64,000 bases of DNA from Alphaproteobacteria bacterium 32-64-14 (GTDB taxonomy: Bacteria > Pseudomonadota > Alphaproteobacteria > Caulobacterales > Hyphomonadaceae): assembly GCA_002280725.1 (NCBI GenBank), contig NCEM01000009.1:88863-152862 (forward strand), read 5' to 3'. The translations under genes were made by a program, and so were the position numbers. Shown in pieces: positions 38,038 through 46,977 of this stretch. The notes beneath the pieces are model-generated. The model saw nothing but the letters and a program-made list of their open reading frames with translations. It had not been told where the DNA came from and did not search any database. Within the stretch, counting starts at the first letter, position 1, and each line of letters opens with the position of its first letter.

Positions 38038-39341
38038 AGCAACATCGCCTCAGGCGTCTCGACGAACTGCTTGAAGCTCGCCAGCCATCTCGCGCCTGTC
38101 GCGCCATCGACCACGCGGTGATCGCACGTCAGCGTCACGGTCATCATCGTTGCGACAACCACCTTGTCGTCCTTCACCACCGCGCGCTTCTCGCCCGCAC
38201 CGACCGAGAGGATCATTCCCTCCGGCGGATTGAGGATCGAGGCGAACTGGCGGATGCCCATCATGCCAAGGTTCGAGATCGAGAACGTGCCGCCCATGTA
38301 TTCCTGTGGCTTCAGCTTCTTGTCCCGCGCCCGCGCCGCGAGATCCTTCATCTCCGCCGCGATCTGCGCCAGACCCTTGCGCTGAGCGTCCCGCACCACC
38401 GGCGTGATCAGCCCGCCCGCAATGGCCACCGCCACCGAAACATGCGCCGACTTGTGCTGCGCCACGCCCTTGTCGGTGTAGCTGGCGTTCGCATCCGGAT
38501 GCGCCATCAAGGCCATCGCGCAAGCCTTGATCAGCATGTCGTTCACCGACACCTTCACCCCGGCCTTCTCGCCCGCCTCGTTGATCCGCACACGCGCCGA
38601 CAACAGGTGATCGATCTCAAGATCGATCGTCAGCGGGAAGTGCGGCACCTGCATGAAGCTCTGCGTCAGCCTGCGCGCCGTCACCTTGCGCACGCCATCG
38701 AGCGGGATCAGCTCATAGCTGTCCGGCGCATAAACGCGATCATCCAACGTCGCAGGTTCGATCAGGCTCGTGATGCCCGCGCCGCCGGGCGCCTGCCTCG
38801 CCGCGCCTGGCTGCGCCTTCTCCACGTCCGCCTTGATGATCCGGCCGTGCGGCCCCGACCCCTTCAGCGCTACAAGATCGACCCCTTTCGCGCTCGCCAG
38901 CCGTTTCGCCAACGGCGAGGCTTTGACGCGCGCTCCGCCCTTCGCTGTCGCGGGCGCCGCTTGCGGCGCGGCGCTCACAGCCGGCGCGCTGGACTTTGCA
39001 GGCGCCGGCTCGGCTTTGGCCAGTGCGGGCTTCGCTGCTTCCGGCTTTGGCGCTTCCGCCTTTCCACCCTCGCCCTTGGCCGGCGCCGCCGCATCACCGC
39101 CGCCGCCATCAAGCTCGGCAATCACAGCGTTCACCTTCACGCCCTGCGCGCCTTCCTCGACCAGCAGTTTGGTGACTGTGCCTTCATCCACGGCCTCGAC
39201 TTCCATCGTCGCCTTGTCGGTCTCGATCTCGGCAATGATGTCGCCGGGCTTCACCTTGTCGCCAACCTTAACGTGCCACTTGGCGAGGTTCCCCTCCTCC
39301 ATCGTGGGCGACAGCGCAGGCATGGTGATGGGAGTTGTCAT
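38034..39341 (-). CDS. pdhC: Pyruvate dehydrogenase E2, dihydrolipoamide acetyltransferase
   Basis: A 435-residue E2. The single lipoyl domain (about 1-77) has the lipoylated Lys in [17 protein letters not shown]. An Ala/Pro/Lys-rich linker precedes the peripheral subunit-binding domain ([33 protein letters not shown], about 137-175). The catalytic acetyltransferase domain follows, with the active-site motif TCDHRVVDG. The start overlaps the preceding DUF5076-like gene's stop by four bases (ATGA). It forms the core of the PDH complex and transfers acetyl groups to CoA. Confidence 0.97.
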   Translation of the reverse strand: MTTPITMPALSPTMEEGNLAKWHVKVGDKVKPGDIIAEIETDKATMEVEAVDEGTVTKLLVEEGAQGVKVNAVIAELDGGGGDAAAPAKGEGGKAEAPKPEAAKPALAKAEPAPAKSSAPAVSAAPQAAPATAKGGARVKASPLAKRLASAKGVDLVALKGSGPHGRIIKADVEKAQPGAARQAPGGAGITSLIEPATLDDRVYAPDSYELIPLDGVRKVTARRLTQSFMQVPHFPLTIDLEIDHLLSARVRINEAGEKAGVKVSVNDMLIKACAMALMAHPDANASYTDKGVAQHKSAHVSVAVAIAGGLITPVVRDAQRKGLAQIAAEMKDLAARARDKKLKPQEYMGGTFSISNLGMMGIRQFASILNPPEGMILSVGAGEKRAVVKDDKVVVATMMTVTLTCDHRVVDGATGARWLASFKQFVETPEAMLL

Positions 39342-39664
39342 TGCTTTTTGACCTTGAGCTGTCCTGTCAAATCCGCTCGCAACGACTCAACGCGGTCGGC
39401 GAAGCCCTTCTGCAGTTCGGCCATCATCTGGTCTGCGCTACCTCGTGAAGGATCATCCTGCTGCATTCCACGGACAGCATGTTTTGCAATATCGGCGCAT
39501 ATCATTCCCCAATAGCGCGCTTCATCGGAGGCGGCGAATACACCAACTTTCAGAATCACATGGTCTACGCCGCCAGCGACCCAGAAGCGGATAAACTCAA
39601 CAGCTTCGTCCTCATGTTCGAAGACACCGTCAGGAACGTCGAGGGGGCGTAGGTCAGTCGACAT
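39338..39664 (-). CDS. DUF5076-like small protein in the pdh operon
   Basis: A 108-residue protein, start ATG at 39664, overlapping the last eleven bases of pdhB; the stop overlaps pdhC by four bases. The pattern [40 protein letters not shown] and a C-terminal amphipathic helix fit the DUF5076 family, seen in other Caulobacterales-like genomes (recognised from memory, not searched). Function unknown. Its full translational coupling to both neighbours suggests a role tied to PDH, perhaps assembly or regulation. Confidence 0.82.
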   Translation of the reverse strand: MSTDLRPLDVPDGVFEHEDEAVEFIRFWVAGGVDHVILKVGVFAASDEARYWGMICADIAKHAVRGMQQDDPSRGSADQMMAELQKGFADRVESLRADLTGQLKVKKQ

Positions 39665-41072
39665 AGCAAACCTTCTTCGCCGCCTCGACGATGTCATGCG
39701 CATTCGGCAGCGAGAGCTTCTCCAGGTTCGCCGCGTAAGGCAGCGGCACGTCCTTCTGCGCCACGCGCAGCGGTGGGGCGTCGAGATAGTCGAATGCGTG
39801 CTCCACGACGGCTGCCGCAATCTCCGCGCCGACGCCGAAGAAGCGCCAGCCTTCCTCGCAACAGACGATGCGGTTGGTCTTCTTCACGCTCTCGATCACC
39901 GTTGCCGTATCCAGCGGACGCAGGGAGCGCAGGTCGATCACCTCCGCCTCGATGCCGATGCCGGCCAGTTCCTCCGCCGCCTCCAGTGCGAACTTCACCA
40001 TGCGCGAATGCGCCACGAGCGTCACATCCGCGCCTTCGCGGCGAATGCGCGCCTTGCCGATCGGCAGTACGAAATCATCCACGTTCGGCACGTCGAACTC
40101 GACGCCGTACATCAGCTCATGCTCGAGGAAGACCACCGGGTTCGGATCGCGGATCGCCGCCTTCAGCAAGCCCTTGGCGTCCGCTGCATCATAAGGCGCC
40201 AGAACCTTGAGGCCCGGGATCTGTCCATACCAGGCCGAGAAGTCCTGGCTGTGCTGCGCGCCCACGCGCGAGGCCGCGCCGTTCGGCCCACGGAACACGA
40301 TGGGGCAGCCCATCTGCCCGCCCGACATGTACAGCGTCTTGGCCGCCGAGTTGATGATGTGGTCGATGGCCTGCATCGCGAAGTTGAACGTCATGAACTC
40401 CACGATCGGTTTCAGTCCGCCGAACGCCGCGCCCACGCCAAGGCCCGCAAAGCCATACTCGGTGATCGGCGTATCGATCACGCGCCGGTCGCCGAACTCT
40501 TCCAGCAGCCCGCGCGAGACCTTGTACGCGCCCTGATACTGGCCGACTTCCTCGCCCATCAGGAACACGCGGTCGTCGTTGCGCATCTCCTCGGCGATGG
40601 CGTCACGCAATGCATCGCGAACGGTGGTCTTGGTATACGTCACGCCGTCCGGCAGCGTCGGATCGTGCAGCCCCTCGGCCGCCGCAACTTTTTGCTCCGG
40701 CGCGCGCAGGCGATGTCCGTCATTCTTGGCATTCTGTTCCGGCGCCGCCGTCTCGGCGACAGCCTGCGCAGGCGCTTCCACTTTCGCGGCCTTGCCTTTG
40801 CCGTTGGCCTTCGGCGTGGGCGCCGCTGCTTCGCCCTCGGCCGTCAGTTGCGCGATGATTGCGTTGACCTTCACGCCTTCGGTGCCGGCCTCGACCATCA
40901 GTTTGGAGATCACGCCTTCATCCACGGCCTCGACTTCCATCGTGGCCTTGTCCGTCTCGATCTCGGCGATCACATCGCCGGGCTTCACGGTATCGCCTTC
41001 CTTCACCAGCCACTTGGCCAGCTTGCCCTCTTCCATGGTGGGCGACAGCGCGGGCATCAGAATGTCGGTCAT
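39654..41072 (-). CDS. pdhB: Pyruvate dehydrogenase E1 beta with N-terminal lipoyl domain
   Basis: A 472-residue E1-beta fused to a lipoyl domain, a layout typical of alphaproteobacteria. Residues 1-78 form the lipoyl domain ([20 protein letters not shown]); an Ala/Pro-rich linker follows; the transketolase-like Pyr domain begins near residue 140 ([20 protein letters not shown]) with the catalytic Glu in the [16 protein letters not shown] block, then [20 protein letters not shown] and the C-terminal transketolase domain ([15 protein letters not shown]). The start [20 protein letters not shown] lies two bases after the pdhA stop. It forms the active site with PdhA. Confidence 0.97.
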   Translation of the reverse strand: MTDILMPALSPTMEEGKLAKWLVKEGDTVKPGDVIAEIETDKATMEVEAVDEGVISKLMVEAGTEGVKVNAIIAQLTAEGEAAAPTPKANGKGKAAKVEAPAQAVAETAAPEQNAKNDGHRLRAPEQKVAAAEGLHDPTLPDGVTYTKTTVRDALRDAIAEEMRNDDRVFLMGEEVGQYQGAYKVSRGLLEEFGDRRVIDTPITEYGFAGLGVGAAFGGLKPIVEFMTFNFAMQAIDHIINSAAKTLYMSGGQMGCPIVFRGPNGAASRVGAQHSQDFSAWYGQIPGLKVLAPYDAADAKGLLKAAIRDPNPVVFLEHELMYGVEFDVPNVDDFVLPIGKARIRREGADVTLVAHSRMVKFALEAAEELAGIGIEAEVIDLRSLRPLDTATVIESVKKTNRIVCCEEGWRFFGVGAEIAAAVVEHAFDYLDAPPLRVAQKDVPLPYAANLEKLSLPNAHDIVEAAKKVCYVD

Positions 41073-41074
41073 GA

Positions 41075-41998
41075 TCAGCGCGACTCCACCAGCACGTCGG
41101 TCCACAGCTCGTCCGGATGCGGCTCCGGGCTGTCCTGCGCGAACTGCGCGCTATCGTTCACGATCTCACGCACCTCGGCTTCGATCTTCTTGAGGTCGTC
41201 CTCGGTCACGTGCTTCGCGTCGAGCAGTTTCTTCTTCAGCGCCTCGATCGGGTCGCGATGCTCGCGCATGTCCTGCACTTCTTCGCGCGTGCGATACTTG
41301 GCGGGGTCAGACATCGAGTGGCCGCGATAGCGGTAGGTCTTCATCTCGAGGATGTACGGCCCATCGCCATCGCGTGCGCGCTTCACGGCCTTGGCCGCCG
41401 CCTTGCGCACGGCCAGCACGTCCATCCCGTCCACTTCCTCGCCGGGGATCTCGAACGAGATGCCGCGCTTGAACAGCTCCGTCTCGGCCGACGCCCGCGC
41501 GATCGACGTGCCCATGGCGTACTGATTGTTCTCGATCACGTAGACGACGGGCAGCTTCCACAGGCTCGCCATGTTGAACGCCTCGTAGACCTGCCCCTGG
41601 TTCGATGCGCCATCGCCGAAATACGCGATGCACACCGCATCCGTGCCCTTGTACCTGTTCGAGAACGCCAGCCCGGTTCCCAACGGCACCTGCGCGCCGA
41701 CAATGCCGTGGCCGCCGAAGAAGTTCTTCTCGCGGCTGAACATGTGCATCGAGCCGCCCTTGCCGCGCGCATAGCCGCCCTCGTCTGGCTCGAGAATCGA
41801 CTGTACGCCGACCACCACGGCTTCCTGACCGATATAGAGGTGGCAGAACCCGGCGATGAGGCCCATGCCATACAGCTGGCCGGCCTTTTCCTCGAAGCGG
41901 CGGATCAGAAGCATGTCGCGATAAAAGCCAATCAATTCAGCTTTCTGCGGTTCTGACACCGGTTTCCTAACCTTCGCCCCAGTCGCCTTGCCTGTCAT
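41075..41998 (-). CDS. pdhA: Pyruvate dehydrogenase E1 alpha, with an internal in-frame deletion
   Basis: A 307-residue E1-alpha, shorter than the usual 335-345. N-terminal [61 protein letters not shown] and the TPP motif [16 protein letters not shown]-type block are normal, as is [17 protein letters not shown]. But VQSILEPDE runs straight into GGYARGKGG: the usual block of about 30 residues containing ITGYRDHGH and MAELTGR is missing, in frame. The Tyr-Arg of that block contacts TPP in studied E1 enzymes, so activity is doubtful. Start [10 protein letters not shown] was chosen; an earlier start adds 29 unlikely residues. Confidence 0.9.
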   Translation of the reverse strand: MTGKATGAKVRKPVSEPQKAELIGFYRDMLLIRRFEEKAGQLYGMGLIAGFCHLYIGQEAVVVGVQSILEPDEGGYARGKGGSMHMFSREKNFFGGHGIVGAQVPLGTGLAFSNRYKGTDAVCIAYFGDGASNQGQVYEAFNMASLWKLPVVYVIENNQYAMGTSIARASAETELFKRGISFEIPGEEVDGMDVLAVRKAAAKAVKRARDGDGPYILEMKTYRYRGHSMSDPAKYRTREEVQDMREHRDPIEALKKKLLDAKHVTEDDLKKIEAEVREIVNDSAQFAQDSPEPHPDELWTDVLVESR

Positions 41999-42104
41999 AG
42001 CCTGGAATCCCTGCTCTGTCGGGTAAGATAGGGGGAGAACCGCCCCCTTTCCTAGCTTATCGCGAGAAAGGGCGGCCTGTTCCACTCATATTTTGGGTAT
42101 AGCT

Positions 42105-42407
42105 TTAGCGGGCCGAGACCAGCAGCTCGTCCGGGCGCACATAGGAAAGCTTGGTGCGCGCGATTTCCTCTACGTAATCCATGTCCATCGTGCGGTCACG
42201 CAGCCGCGCCAGCGATTCCTGGATATCCGCGCGCTGGCTTTCGAGGTCGACGATCTGCTTTTCGAGGGCCGCTTCCTCGGTCTGGAGTTCGGCCCAGGCC
42301 GCAAGGCCCTGATCTCCGGCGAGTGCGTGATAGCAAAAGTAGAGGACGAGCGCGCCGATAGCGGCGGGCAACAGGAAGGTCTTTGCCGTTCCCAGAACCC
42401 CGTTCAT
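42105..42407 (-). CDS. ftsB: Cell-division protein FtsB/DivIC family
   Basis: A 100-residue bitopic membrane protein. A TM segment at about 12-30 (LLPAAIGALVLYFCYHAL) is followed by a periplasmic coiled coil (ELQTEEAALEKQIVDLESQR) and the conserved C-terminal segment DYVEEIARTKLSYVRPDELL. FtsB forms a complex with FtsL and FtsQ that activates septal peptidoglycan synthesis. Location upstream of pdhA on the same strand is common in alphaproteobacteria. The longer open frame upstream is not coding. Confidence 0.92.
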   Translation of the reverse strand: MNGVLGTAKTFLLPAAIGALVLYFCYHALAGDQGLAAWAELQTEEAALEKQIVDLESQRADIQESLARLRDRTMDMDYVEEIARTKLSYVRPDELLVSAR

Positions 42408-42560
42408 CGACGCAAACGACTCCCTCTCACACACCCCGGCACGGCGCAGGAGTGCCCGCGCCATGGTTAAGCACCTGTAAAGCGAACCGGCCAACCTTGA
42501 CGTCAGCTTTGGCGGTCCTGCCCTTGCATCTCGCCCCGGAGGCGAACTGCGAGGCTCGTT

Positions 42561-43526
42561 ATGACACGAACGGTTGAATCGAACATGACTGGAGTTGCTA
42601 TCCCCGCCGTCGTCCATCACGACGTTCCGGCGTATCTGGCCTCCGACGAGGCGCTGATCCACCTGCTCGACCGCTATCCCGCGCATCTGTTCGACATCAA
42701 CCGCTACGAATTCGACGCCGAGGGCCAGGCCTCGCTGACCACCGGAACCCGTGGCGAGGCCGGCGGCCGCGCCGTGCTCGAGGCCATCAAGGCTGGCCAG
42801 CTCTGGGTCAACCTGCGCAGCTGTGAAGACGCCCACCCCGGCCTCTGGGCCGAGGTCCAGCAGGCGTTCGGCAAGCTTCATCCCGAGTTGGGCGTTGCCG
42901 CCAAGGGCCTCAAGGCCGCCCGCAAGATAACCGGCCAGCTGATCCTGTCCTCGCCCGTCACCCGCGTTCCTTTCCATTTCGACGCCGCCGGCGTGGTGCT
43001 GTTCCATCTGCGCGGCGTGAAGCGCGTGTGGGTTTACCCCACCACCGAAGCCTTCCTGCCCCAGGCGGCAATGGAAAAGGTGATCATGCGCGCCACCACC
43101 GAGGATCTGCCCTACCAGCGTCTCATGGATGGCGCCGCCTATCGTTTCGATGTCGCTCCCGGTCAGGCGCTCACCTGGCCGCTCTATGCCCCGCACCGCG
43201 TGGAAAACCAGGAAGGCCTCTGCGTCTCCCTGTCGATGGATTACCAGACCTGGGCCTCGCGCATCACAACGGGCGCGCATCGCGCCAACGGCGTGCTGCG
43301 CGGCCGCGGCTGGACCATCCACCCGATGGCGCAGACCGGCTGGGCGCAACGCACCCTGCTGTGGGCGGCCTCGCTCGTCTTCACGCGCCTCGGCTTCGTG
43401 AAGAACAACATCAAGGATTTCGAGCGCACATTCGATGTCGCCGCAGCGCCTGCGCAGGCGGGTCAGGCAGCGTCCGTCCAGCCGAAAACGGAAACGGCGC
43501 CGGTTGCCCGGCGCCGCGCCGCCTGA
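42561..43526 (+). CDS. Cupin/JmjC-like 2-oxoglutarate-dependent oxygenase homologue
   Basis: A 321-residue protein with a JmjC/cupin core. RVPFHFDAAGVVLFHLRGVK gives an HxD-type iron site (His, Asp) and a later His in YAPHRVENQEG is the third ligand. The N-terminal segment YPAHLFDINRYEFD and the phrase GVKRVWVYPTTEAFLP are typical of small cupin-like proteins of alphaproteobacteria. The start at 42561 has GAGG upstream; a second ATG eight codons on is possible. Substrate unknown. It is convergent with ssb, and its C-terminus is Ala/Pro-rich. Confidence 0.82.
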   Translation: MTRTVESNMTGVAIPAVVHHDVPAYLASDEALIHLLDRYPAHLFDINRYEFDAEGQASLTTGTRGEAGGRAVLEAIKAGQLWVNLRSCEDAHPGLWAEVQQAFGKLHPELGVAAKGLKAARKITGQLILSSPVTRVPFHFDAAGVVLFHLRGVKRVWVYPTTEAFLPQAAMEKVIMRATTEDLPYQRLMDGAAYRFDVAPGQALTWPLYAPHRVENQEGLCVSLSMDYQTWASRITTGAHRANGVLRGRGWTIHPMAQTGWAQRTLLWAASLVFTRLGFVKNNIKDFERTFDVAAAPAQAGQAASVQPKTETAPVARRRAA

Positions 43527-43559
43527 TCGCTCAGGTGGAATTCGCCTGAACGTAAAAGC

Positions 43560-44078
43560 CTAGAACGGAATCTCGTCGTCGAAATCGCCGCCGCGCGAGA
43601 AGTCTTCGGCCGGGCCCTTGCCGCCCTTGCCCTTCTGTCCGGCGCCGCGCGCAGGCGCGCGGTCCTGCCCACGATCTTGGTTGTACTCGCCGCGATCTCC
43701 ACCGGCGCCAGCGCCGCCGCCTTCATTGCGGCCGTCCAGCATGGTCAGCGTAGCGTTGAAGTTCCGCAGCACGACCTCGGTCGAGTATTTGTCGTTGCCG
43801 TCCTTGTCCTGCCACTTGCGGGTTTCGAGCGCGCCCTCGAGATAAACCTTCGCGCCCTTCTTGAGATACTGCTCGCAGATGCGCACCAGCCCCTCGTTGA
43901 ACACTACGACGCGGTGCCACTCGGTCTTTTCCTTGCGCTCGCCCGACGCTTTGTCGCGCCACGTCTCGGACGTCGCGATCGAAAGGTTGGCGAGGGAGGA
44001 GCCCGAGGGCATCTGCTTGATTTCGGGATCCCGGCCCAGATTGCCGATGAGGATCACCTTGTTGACCGATCCGGCCAT
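43560..44078 (-). CDS. ssb: Single-stranded DNA-binding protein
   Basis: A 172-residue SSB: the OB-fold (about 1-112) begins [20 protein letters not shown] and has [24 protein letters not shown] and [21 protein letters not shown] Gly/Arg/Gln-rich disordered linker follows, then the acidic C-terminal tip DFDDEIPF that recruits repair and replication partners. The start at 44078 gives [13 protein letters not shown] LexA-type box (GTTC-N7-GTTC) lies 181 bases upstream, indicating SOS control. ssb is usually divergent from uvrA; here 4.2 kb of accessory genes lie between. Confidence 0.97.
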   Translation of the reverse strand: MAGSVNKVILIGNLGRDPEIKQMPSGSSLANLSIATSETWRDKASGERKEKTEWHRVVVFNEGLVRICEQYLKKGAKVYLEGALETRKWQDKDGNDKYSTEVVLRNFNATLTMLDGRNEGGGAGAGGDRGEYNQDRGQDRAPARGAGQKGKGGKGPAEDFSRGGDFDDEIPF

Positions 44079-44416
44079 TGTCGTCTCCGTTTGCTCTCCG
44101 GCCCCGATTGCCTTCCGCAACCGCTCCGGTTCCTGACACAGGACAGGAATACTAGGGCGGCCCGTCATTCCGCGCGACACGGGCAAGCCGCCTTCGCCAA
44201 ACCAAGCTGTGGAGCCATTTGCATGTCCACAAGATGGTCGCCGAACGGGCTGGACAGTGTTCGTCATTTGTTCTTTCACAGAACCGACGCCGGCGCAAGC
44301 TAGTGTTTCTGTCACGACCGGTCCTCGCCCTGCCCTCCACTTCCAGTCTCGGAGCGCCGATTAGCCCCCGGCGCCTGGGTGGTCCCTGAAGCGGAGGTGG
44401 GCGGGGACCGTAGCGG
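44079..44416. other. Intergenic region upstream of ssb
   Basis: No gene is supported in these 338 bases. It contains a LexA-type box at 44259-44273 and a short inverted repeat (TTCCTG ... CAGGAA) around 44128-44147. The rest shows nothing recognisable. Confidence 0.7.
44259..44273 (+). promoter_or_regulatory. LexA (SOS) box upstream of ssb
   Basis: GTTC-GTCATTT-GTTC matches the alphaproteobacterial LexA consensus GTTC-N7-GTTC exactly. It is followed by TTTCAC, as in the uvrA box. The direct repeat can act in either orientation; ssb is the nearest downstream gene, on the minus strand. Confidence 0.75.
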
Positions 44417-44698
44417 CTAGTTGTGGCCAGGTCGGTTCTCCGGAACGAACTCGGCGCCCAGCCAGCGCGTCCCGGCCTTGATCACCCACTGATTTGCCGG
44501 ATGGTTCAGCCACTCCATGGCTTTCTGCTCAGCGATCTCGGCTGTCGGCCACCGGCCATGGCCGTCGATCTTCCCCTTGGGATGCTGAACGCCCGCGTCC
44601 GACATGAACGCCCGAGCATTCCACCACGTGTTCAGCCAGTAGCCGCGGCCCGGGCGCGCCAGCTTTCGTTTCGTTGCTGTGACGATCTTCGTGGACAT
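44417..44698 (-). CDS. Hypothetical protein, 93 aa
   Basis: A small basic, Trp-rich protein (MSTKIVTATKRKLARPGRGY, then WLNTWWNARAF, EWLNHPANQW, RWLGAEF). The start is set by a strong GGAGGG ribosome site. No signal peptide or membrane segment. No family is recognised. It lies downstream of the DUF4287 gene on the same strand, 79 bases away. Confidence 0.68.
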   Translation of the reverse strand: MSTKIVTATKRKLARPGRGYWLNTWWNARAFMSDAGVQHPKGKIDGHGRWPTAEIAEQKAMEWLNHPANQWVIKAGTRWLGAEFVPENRPGHN

Positions 44699-44777
44699 GC
44701 CTGACCCTCCTTCCGGAAGCCCCACGCCCCTTCCAGAAGCGAAGTCTTGTCCCTTCCCGAGTCGCTCGGCCAGCGCC

Positions 44778-45338
44778 TTATGCAGCGTCGTAGGCCTGCT
44801 TCAGCCAGGCCTTCACCTCGGCGTCGATATCCGCCGGGGTGGCCAGCTTCACGCGATGCGTACACATCGCGTTCCACGACCCCGACGCCTCAAGCCGTCC
44901 CGCCGGCGCGACGCCCTTCAGGTTAAGCCCGAGATCGAGGCGCGTCGCCGTCGATGGCTGGATCAGTCCGAACTGTTTGGACCGGCGCAACGACACGTAA
45001 GCCTTCTTCGGCGAGAACTCGACGTCCTTGCCGAAACCCTCGACCATCTTCGCCAGCTTGTCATAGGCCGGCTTCAGCACAGCCTTCGCGCCGGCGTACT
45101 GCGCCGACACCAGATCTTCCCCATCGCTGCTGCCCGCGTCGGACGCCAGCGCTTTGTGCGCCACGAGATTGGCGAAGCCATGACCCAGCGCATGATCCGC
45201 CTTCAGCATCGCGACGATCTCGCCGTGCTTCGCCAGCTTCGTCTTCGCGACGATCTTCAGCCATGCCTCCAGCGTCTTGCCGGTCTTCTCCGGCATATTG
45301 GCGATCATGCTGGCGGTTGCGTCTTCTACCTTGCCCAT
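44778..45338 (-). CDS. DUF4287 and DUF5655 domain protein
   Basis: A 186-residue cytoplasmic protein. The N-terminal part (ASMIANMPEKTGKTLEAWLK, HALGHGFANLVAHKAL) matches DUF4287; the C-terminal part (AYDKLAKMVEGFGKDVEFSP, AYVSLRRSKQFGLIQPSTAT, LDLGLNLKG) matches DUF5655, as commonly paired. GGGAG precedes the ATG at 45338. A related fold is found in transport-associated or nuclease-associated proteins, but function is unknown. A pair of GTTATCGA repeats lies just upstream. Confidence 0.85.
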   Translation of the reverse strand: MGKVEDATASMIANMPEKTGKTLEAWLKIVAKTKLAKHGEIVAMLKADHALGHGFANLVAHKALASDAGSSDGEDLVSAQYAGAKAVLKPAYDKLAKMVEGFGKDVEFSPKKAYVSLRRSKQFGLIQPSTATRLDLGLNLKGVAPAGRLEASGSWNAMCTHRVKLATPADIDAEVKAWLKQAYDAA

Positions 45339-45356
45339 GACGTCTCCCCTTTTGTG

Positions 45357-45386
45357 GTTATCGAAATTGCCCGTACTTGTTATCGA
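45357..45386. promoter_or_regulatory. Direct-repeat pair upstream of the DUF4287 gene
   Basis: GTTATCGA occurs at 45357-45364 and 45379-45386, 22 bases apart, beginning 19 bases upstream of the DUF4287 gene's start. The spacing of two helical turns suggests an operator. Confidence 0.35.
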
Positions 45387-45472
45387 CGCCAGATGTCGCG
45401 CGTTGCTTGAAATGTGGCGATAGGGCGCCGTTTTGCCTGCCCCTCTGTCAACGGAACGATCCTGCCCGCGAA

Positions 45473-45509
45473 GCATTTGCTTGCCGGAATGGGCATTTGA
45501 TTGCCGGAA
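45473..45509. promoter_or_regulatory. 17-base direct repeats, 20-base period
   Basis: GCATTTG(C/A)TTGCCGGAA occurs at 45473-45489 and 45493-45509, differing at one base, 18 bases upstream of the glycine-zipper gene's start. Two helical turns apart, it looks like a tandem binding site overlapping the promoter. Confidence 0.5.
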
Positions 45510-45527
45510 CATAACAGGAGCTTCCCC

Positions 45528-45926
45528 ATGACAAACGCTGGCTTGCTTGCTGCCGGATTCGCTGGCGCAGCCCTGCTGACTGTCGGCGTCGGCTTCGCCA
45601 TGAGCAACAACTCCCCCGCGCTGCTTGATAACCGCGCCGCCATCGCGTCGGCCGATGATGCCCCGCGCGGCATGAGCGAGGCCGATATGGAGGCGCGCAT
45701 CGCTGATGAACGCGCCGCCGCGAACGCGCGCGCCAACGCCAAGATCGCTTGCGAAAAGCGCCGCCAGGAAGCGTCCAACCAGGGCGCCGTTGTCGGCGGC
45801 GTGGCCGGCGCCGTGATCGGCAGCAACGTTGCCGGCAAGGGCGCGAAATCCGAAGGCGGCGTGATCGGCGCCCTCGCTGGCGCCACCGTCGGCCGCGACA
45901 TCGCCAAGGAAGATCATCGCTGCTGA
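45528..45926 (+). CDS. Glycine-zipper 2TM-type membrane protein
   Basis: A 132-residue protein. A hydrophobic N-terminal segment (LLAAGFAGAALLTVGVGFAM) is a signal anchor or signal peptide. An acidic/Ala-rich helical part (SEADMEARIADERAAANARA) precedes the glycine zipper GAVVGGVAGAVIGSNVAGKG and GGVIGALAGATVGRDIA. Glycine-zipper proteins insert in or stabilise the outer membrane or envelope, sometimes under stress. AGGAG lies eight bases before the ATG. A terminator follows. Confidence 0.83.
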   Translation: MTNAGLLAAGFAGAALLTVGVGFAMSNNSPALLDNRAAIASADDAPRGMSEADMEARIADERAAANARANAKIACEKRRQEASNQGAVVGGVAGAVIGSNVAGKGAKSEGGVIGALAGATVGRDIAKEDHRC

Positions 45927-45961
45927 TCGCCTCCACAATTCCTCAACCTCCCCCCGCCTCG

Positions 45962-45996
45962 CGCCGCCCGTCTGATCAGACCGGGCGGCGTTTTTT
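45962..45996 (+). terminator. Intrinsic terminator after the glycine-zipper gene
   Basis: CGCCGCCCGTCTGA and TCAGACCGGGCGGCG pair with one bulged base, followed by TTTTTT. It ends at the stop of the convergent SRPBCC gene and may serve both. Confidence 0.85.
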
Positions 45997-46546
45997 ATTC
46001 CCGCTCCAGCGGCCAGTTCTCGATGCGGCAGGCCTTTGGCGTCATCCAGCCCATCAGCGCGTTCACCACGCCAACCATCTTGCCGGAGAAGGCGGGCTTG
46101 CCCGTTTCCACCAGCGCCTTGAGGTTCTGGATGATGAAGGGCCCGCCCTGCGCCATCGCCTTGCCGGACTTCGTGCCTGCGGGCACATTGGTCGTGATCA
46201 GCGAGAACTCCGTGCCTCCCGGCACTTCCTTCAACTCATACGTCACGGTTGAGGCCGCCTCACCGGGATAGCCGGTGAACGCCATCGTGTGCGAATAGCG
46301 ATACGGCGGCGAGAACTCGAGCACGTCGCCGACGACGCTGGCGAACTTGCCGTTCGGCGTCACCATCCGCATTTTGCGTCCGGGCTTCAGTCCGTCCTTC
46401 GTCTCGCACACCGCGCCAAAGAAGAACGGCAGAACGGCGTCTGTCTTCACCAGCGTGTTCCACACTGTCTCGATCGGCGCGTTGATCACGACCTTGTAGA
46501 TCTGCCTGCCGCCGCTTGCGGCGGTCGCCTTGGTGTCCCCGCTCAT
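45995..46546 (-). CDS. SRPBCC (AHSA1-like) protein
   Basis: A 183-residue START-like/Aha1-like protein: RQIYKVVINAPIETVWNTLV at the N-terminus, FFFGAVCETKDGLKPGRKMR, VLEFSPPYRYSHTMAF and TVTYELKEVPGGTEFSLITT. The start ATG overlaps the upstream ArsR-type regulator's stop (ATGA). This ArsR-SRPBCC pair is a very common bacterial two-gene unit; the SRPBCC protein probably binds a small hydrophobic ligand, but none is known. Confidence 0.9.
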   Translation of the reverse strand: MSGDTKATAASGGRQIYKVVINAPIETVWNTLVKTDAVLPFFFGAVCETKDGLKPGRKMRMVTPNGKFASVVGDVLEFSPPYRYSHTMAFTGYPGEAASTVTYELKEVPGGTEFSLITTNVPAGTKSGKAMAQGGPFIIQNLKALVETGKPAFSGKMVGVVNALMGWMTPKACRIENWPLERE

Positions 46547-46899
46547 TTGCCCGGCCCCTTCTTCGATTTCTGGAAAGCCGCCTCGGCGGCGTACTTGATG
46601 CCCGTAACCGTGCGCGCCCAATGCCCTGCGAAGTCATCCAGCCAGCGGTCGTTGATCATCTGGATCGGCGCCGCGTTGAGATAGAGCCGCCGCACCCGGC
46701 CGTCCTTCTCGGAGACGACAAGCCCCGCCTGCTCCAGTACGGCAATATGGTTCATCACCGCGATGCGCGTGACATCGAACTCCGCCGCCAGTTCTCCGAC
46801 GCCAATCCCAGGCCGCACTTTCAACACGTCCATGATCCGCCGCCGCGTCTCGTGTGCGAGCGCATGAAACACAGCCGTCATGTCGTCGTCAGCGGACAT
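46543..46899 (-). CDS. ArsR-family transcriptional regulator
   Basis: A 118-residue winged-helix repressor: MTAVFHALAHETRRRIMDVL, recognition region VGELAAEFDVTRIAVMNHIA, wing DGRVRRLYLN. No metal-binding CxC motif is present, so it is a non-metal ArsR member. It precedes, and is coupled to, an SRPBCC gene. A perfect inverted repeat overlaps its start codon and is its likely operator. Confidence 0.93.
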   Translation of the reverse strand: MSADDDMTAVFHALAHETRRRIMDVLKVRPGIGVGELAAEFDVTRIAVMNHIAVLEQAGLVVSEKDGRVRRLYLNAAPIQMINDRWLDDFAGHWARTVTGIKYAAEAAFQKSKKGPGK

Positions 46900-46919
46900 G
46901 TAATGATATGATTACATGT
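46896..46919. promoter_or_regulatory. ArsR-regulator operator
   Basis: ACATGTAAT and ATTACATGT are perfect 9-base inverted arms separated by GATATG. The left arm overlaps the ArsR-type gene's ATG, so binding would block transcription or translation start. A further ACATGTAAT direct copy overlaps the right arm (46914-46922). Confidence 0.7.
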
Positions 46920-46977
46920 AATGCGCGGAGTCAACCCGCAGCGTTGCGCAGCCGCCGCAGGCAGCCCGGACGAACAG

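Noticed and set aside
39696-41330. 544-residue plus-strand open frame over pdhB and pdhA
   Set aside because: Antisense shadow of two well-identified genes.
44152-44340. 62-residue minus-strand frame upstream of ssb
   Set aside because: No ribosome site, no family, and it overlaps the LexA box region.
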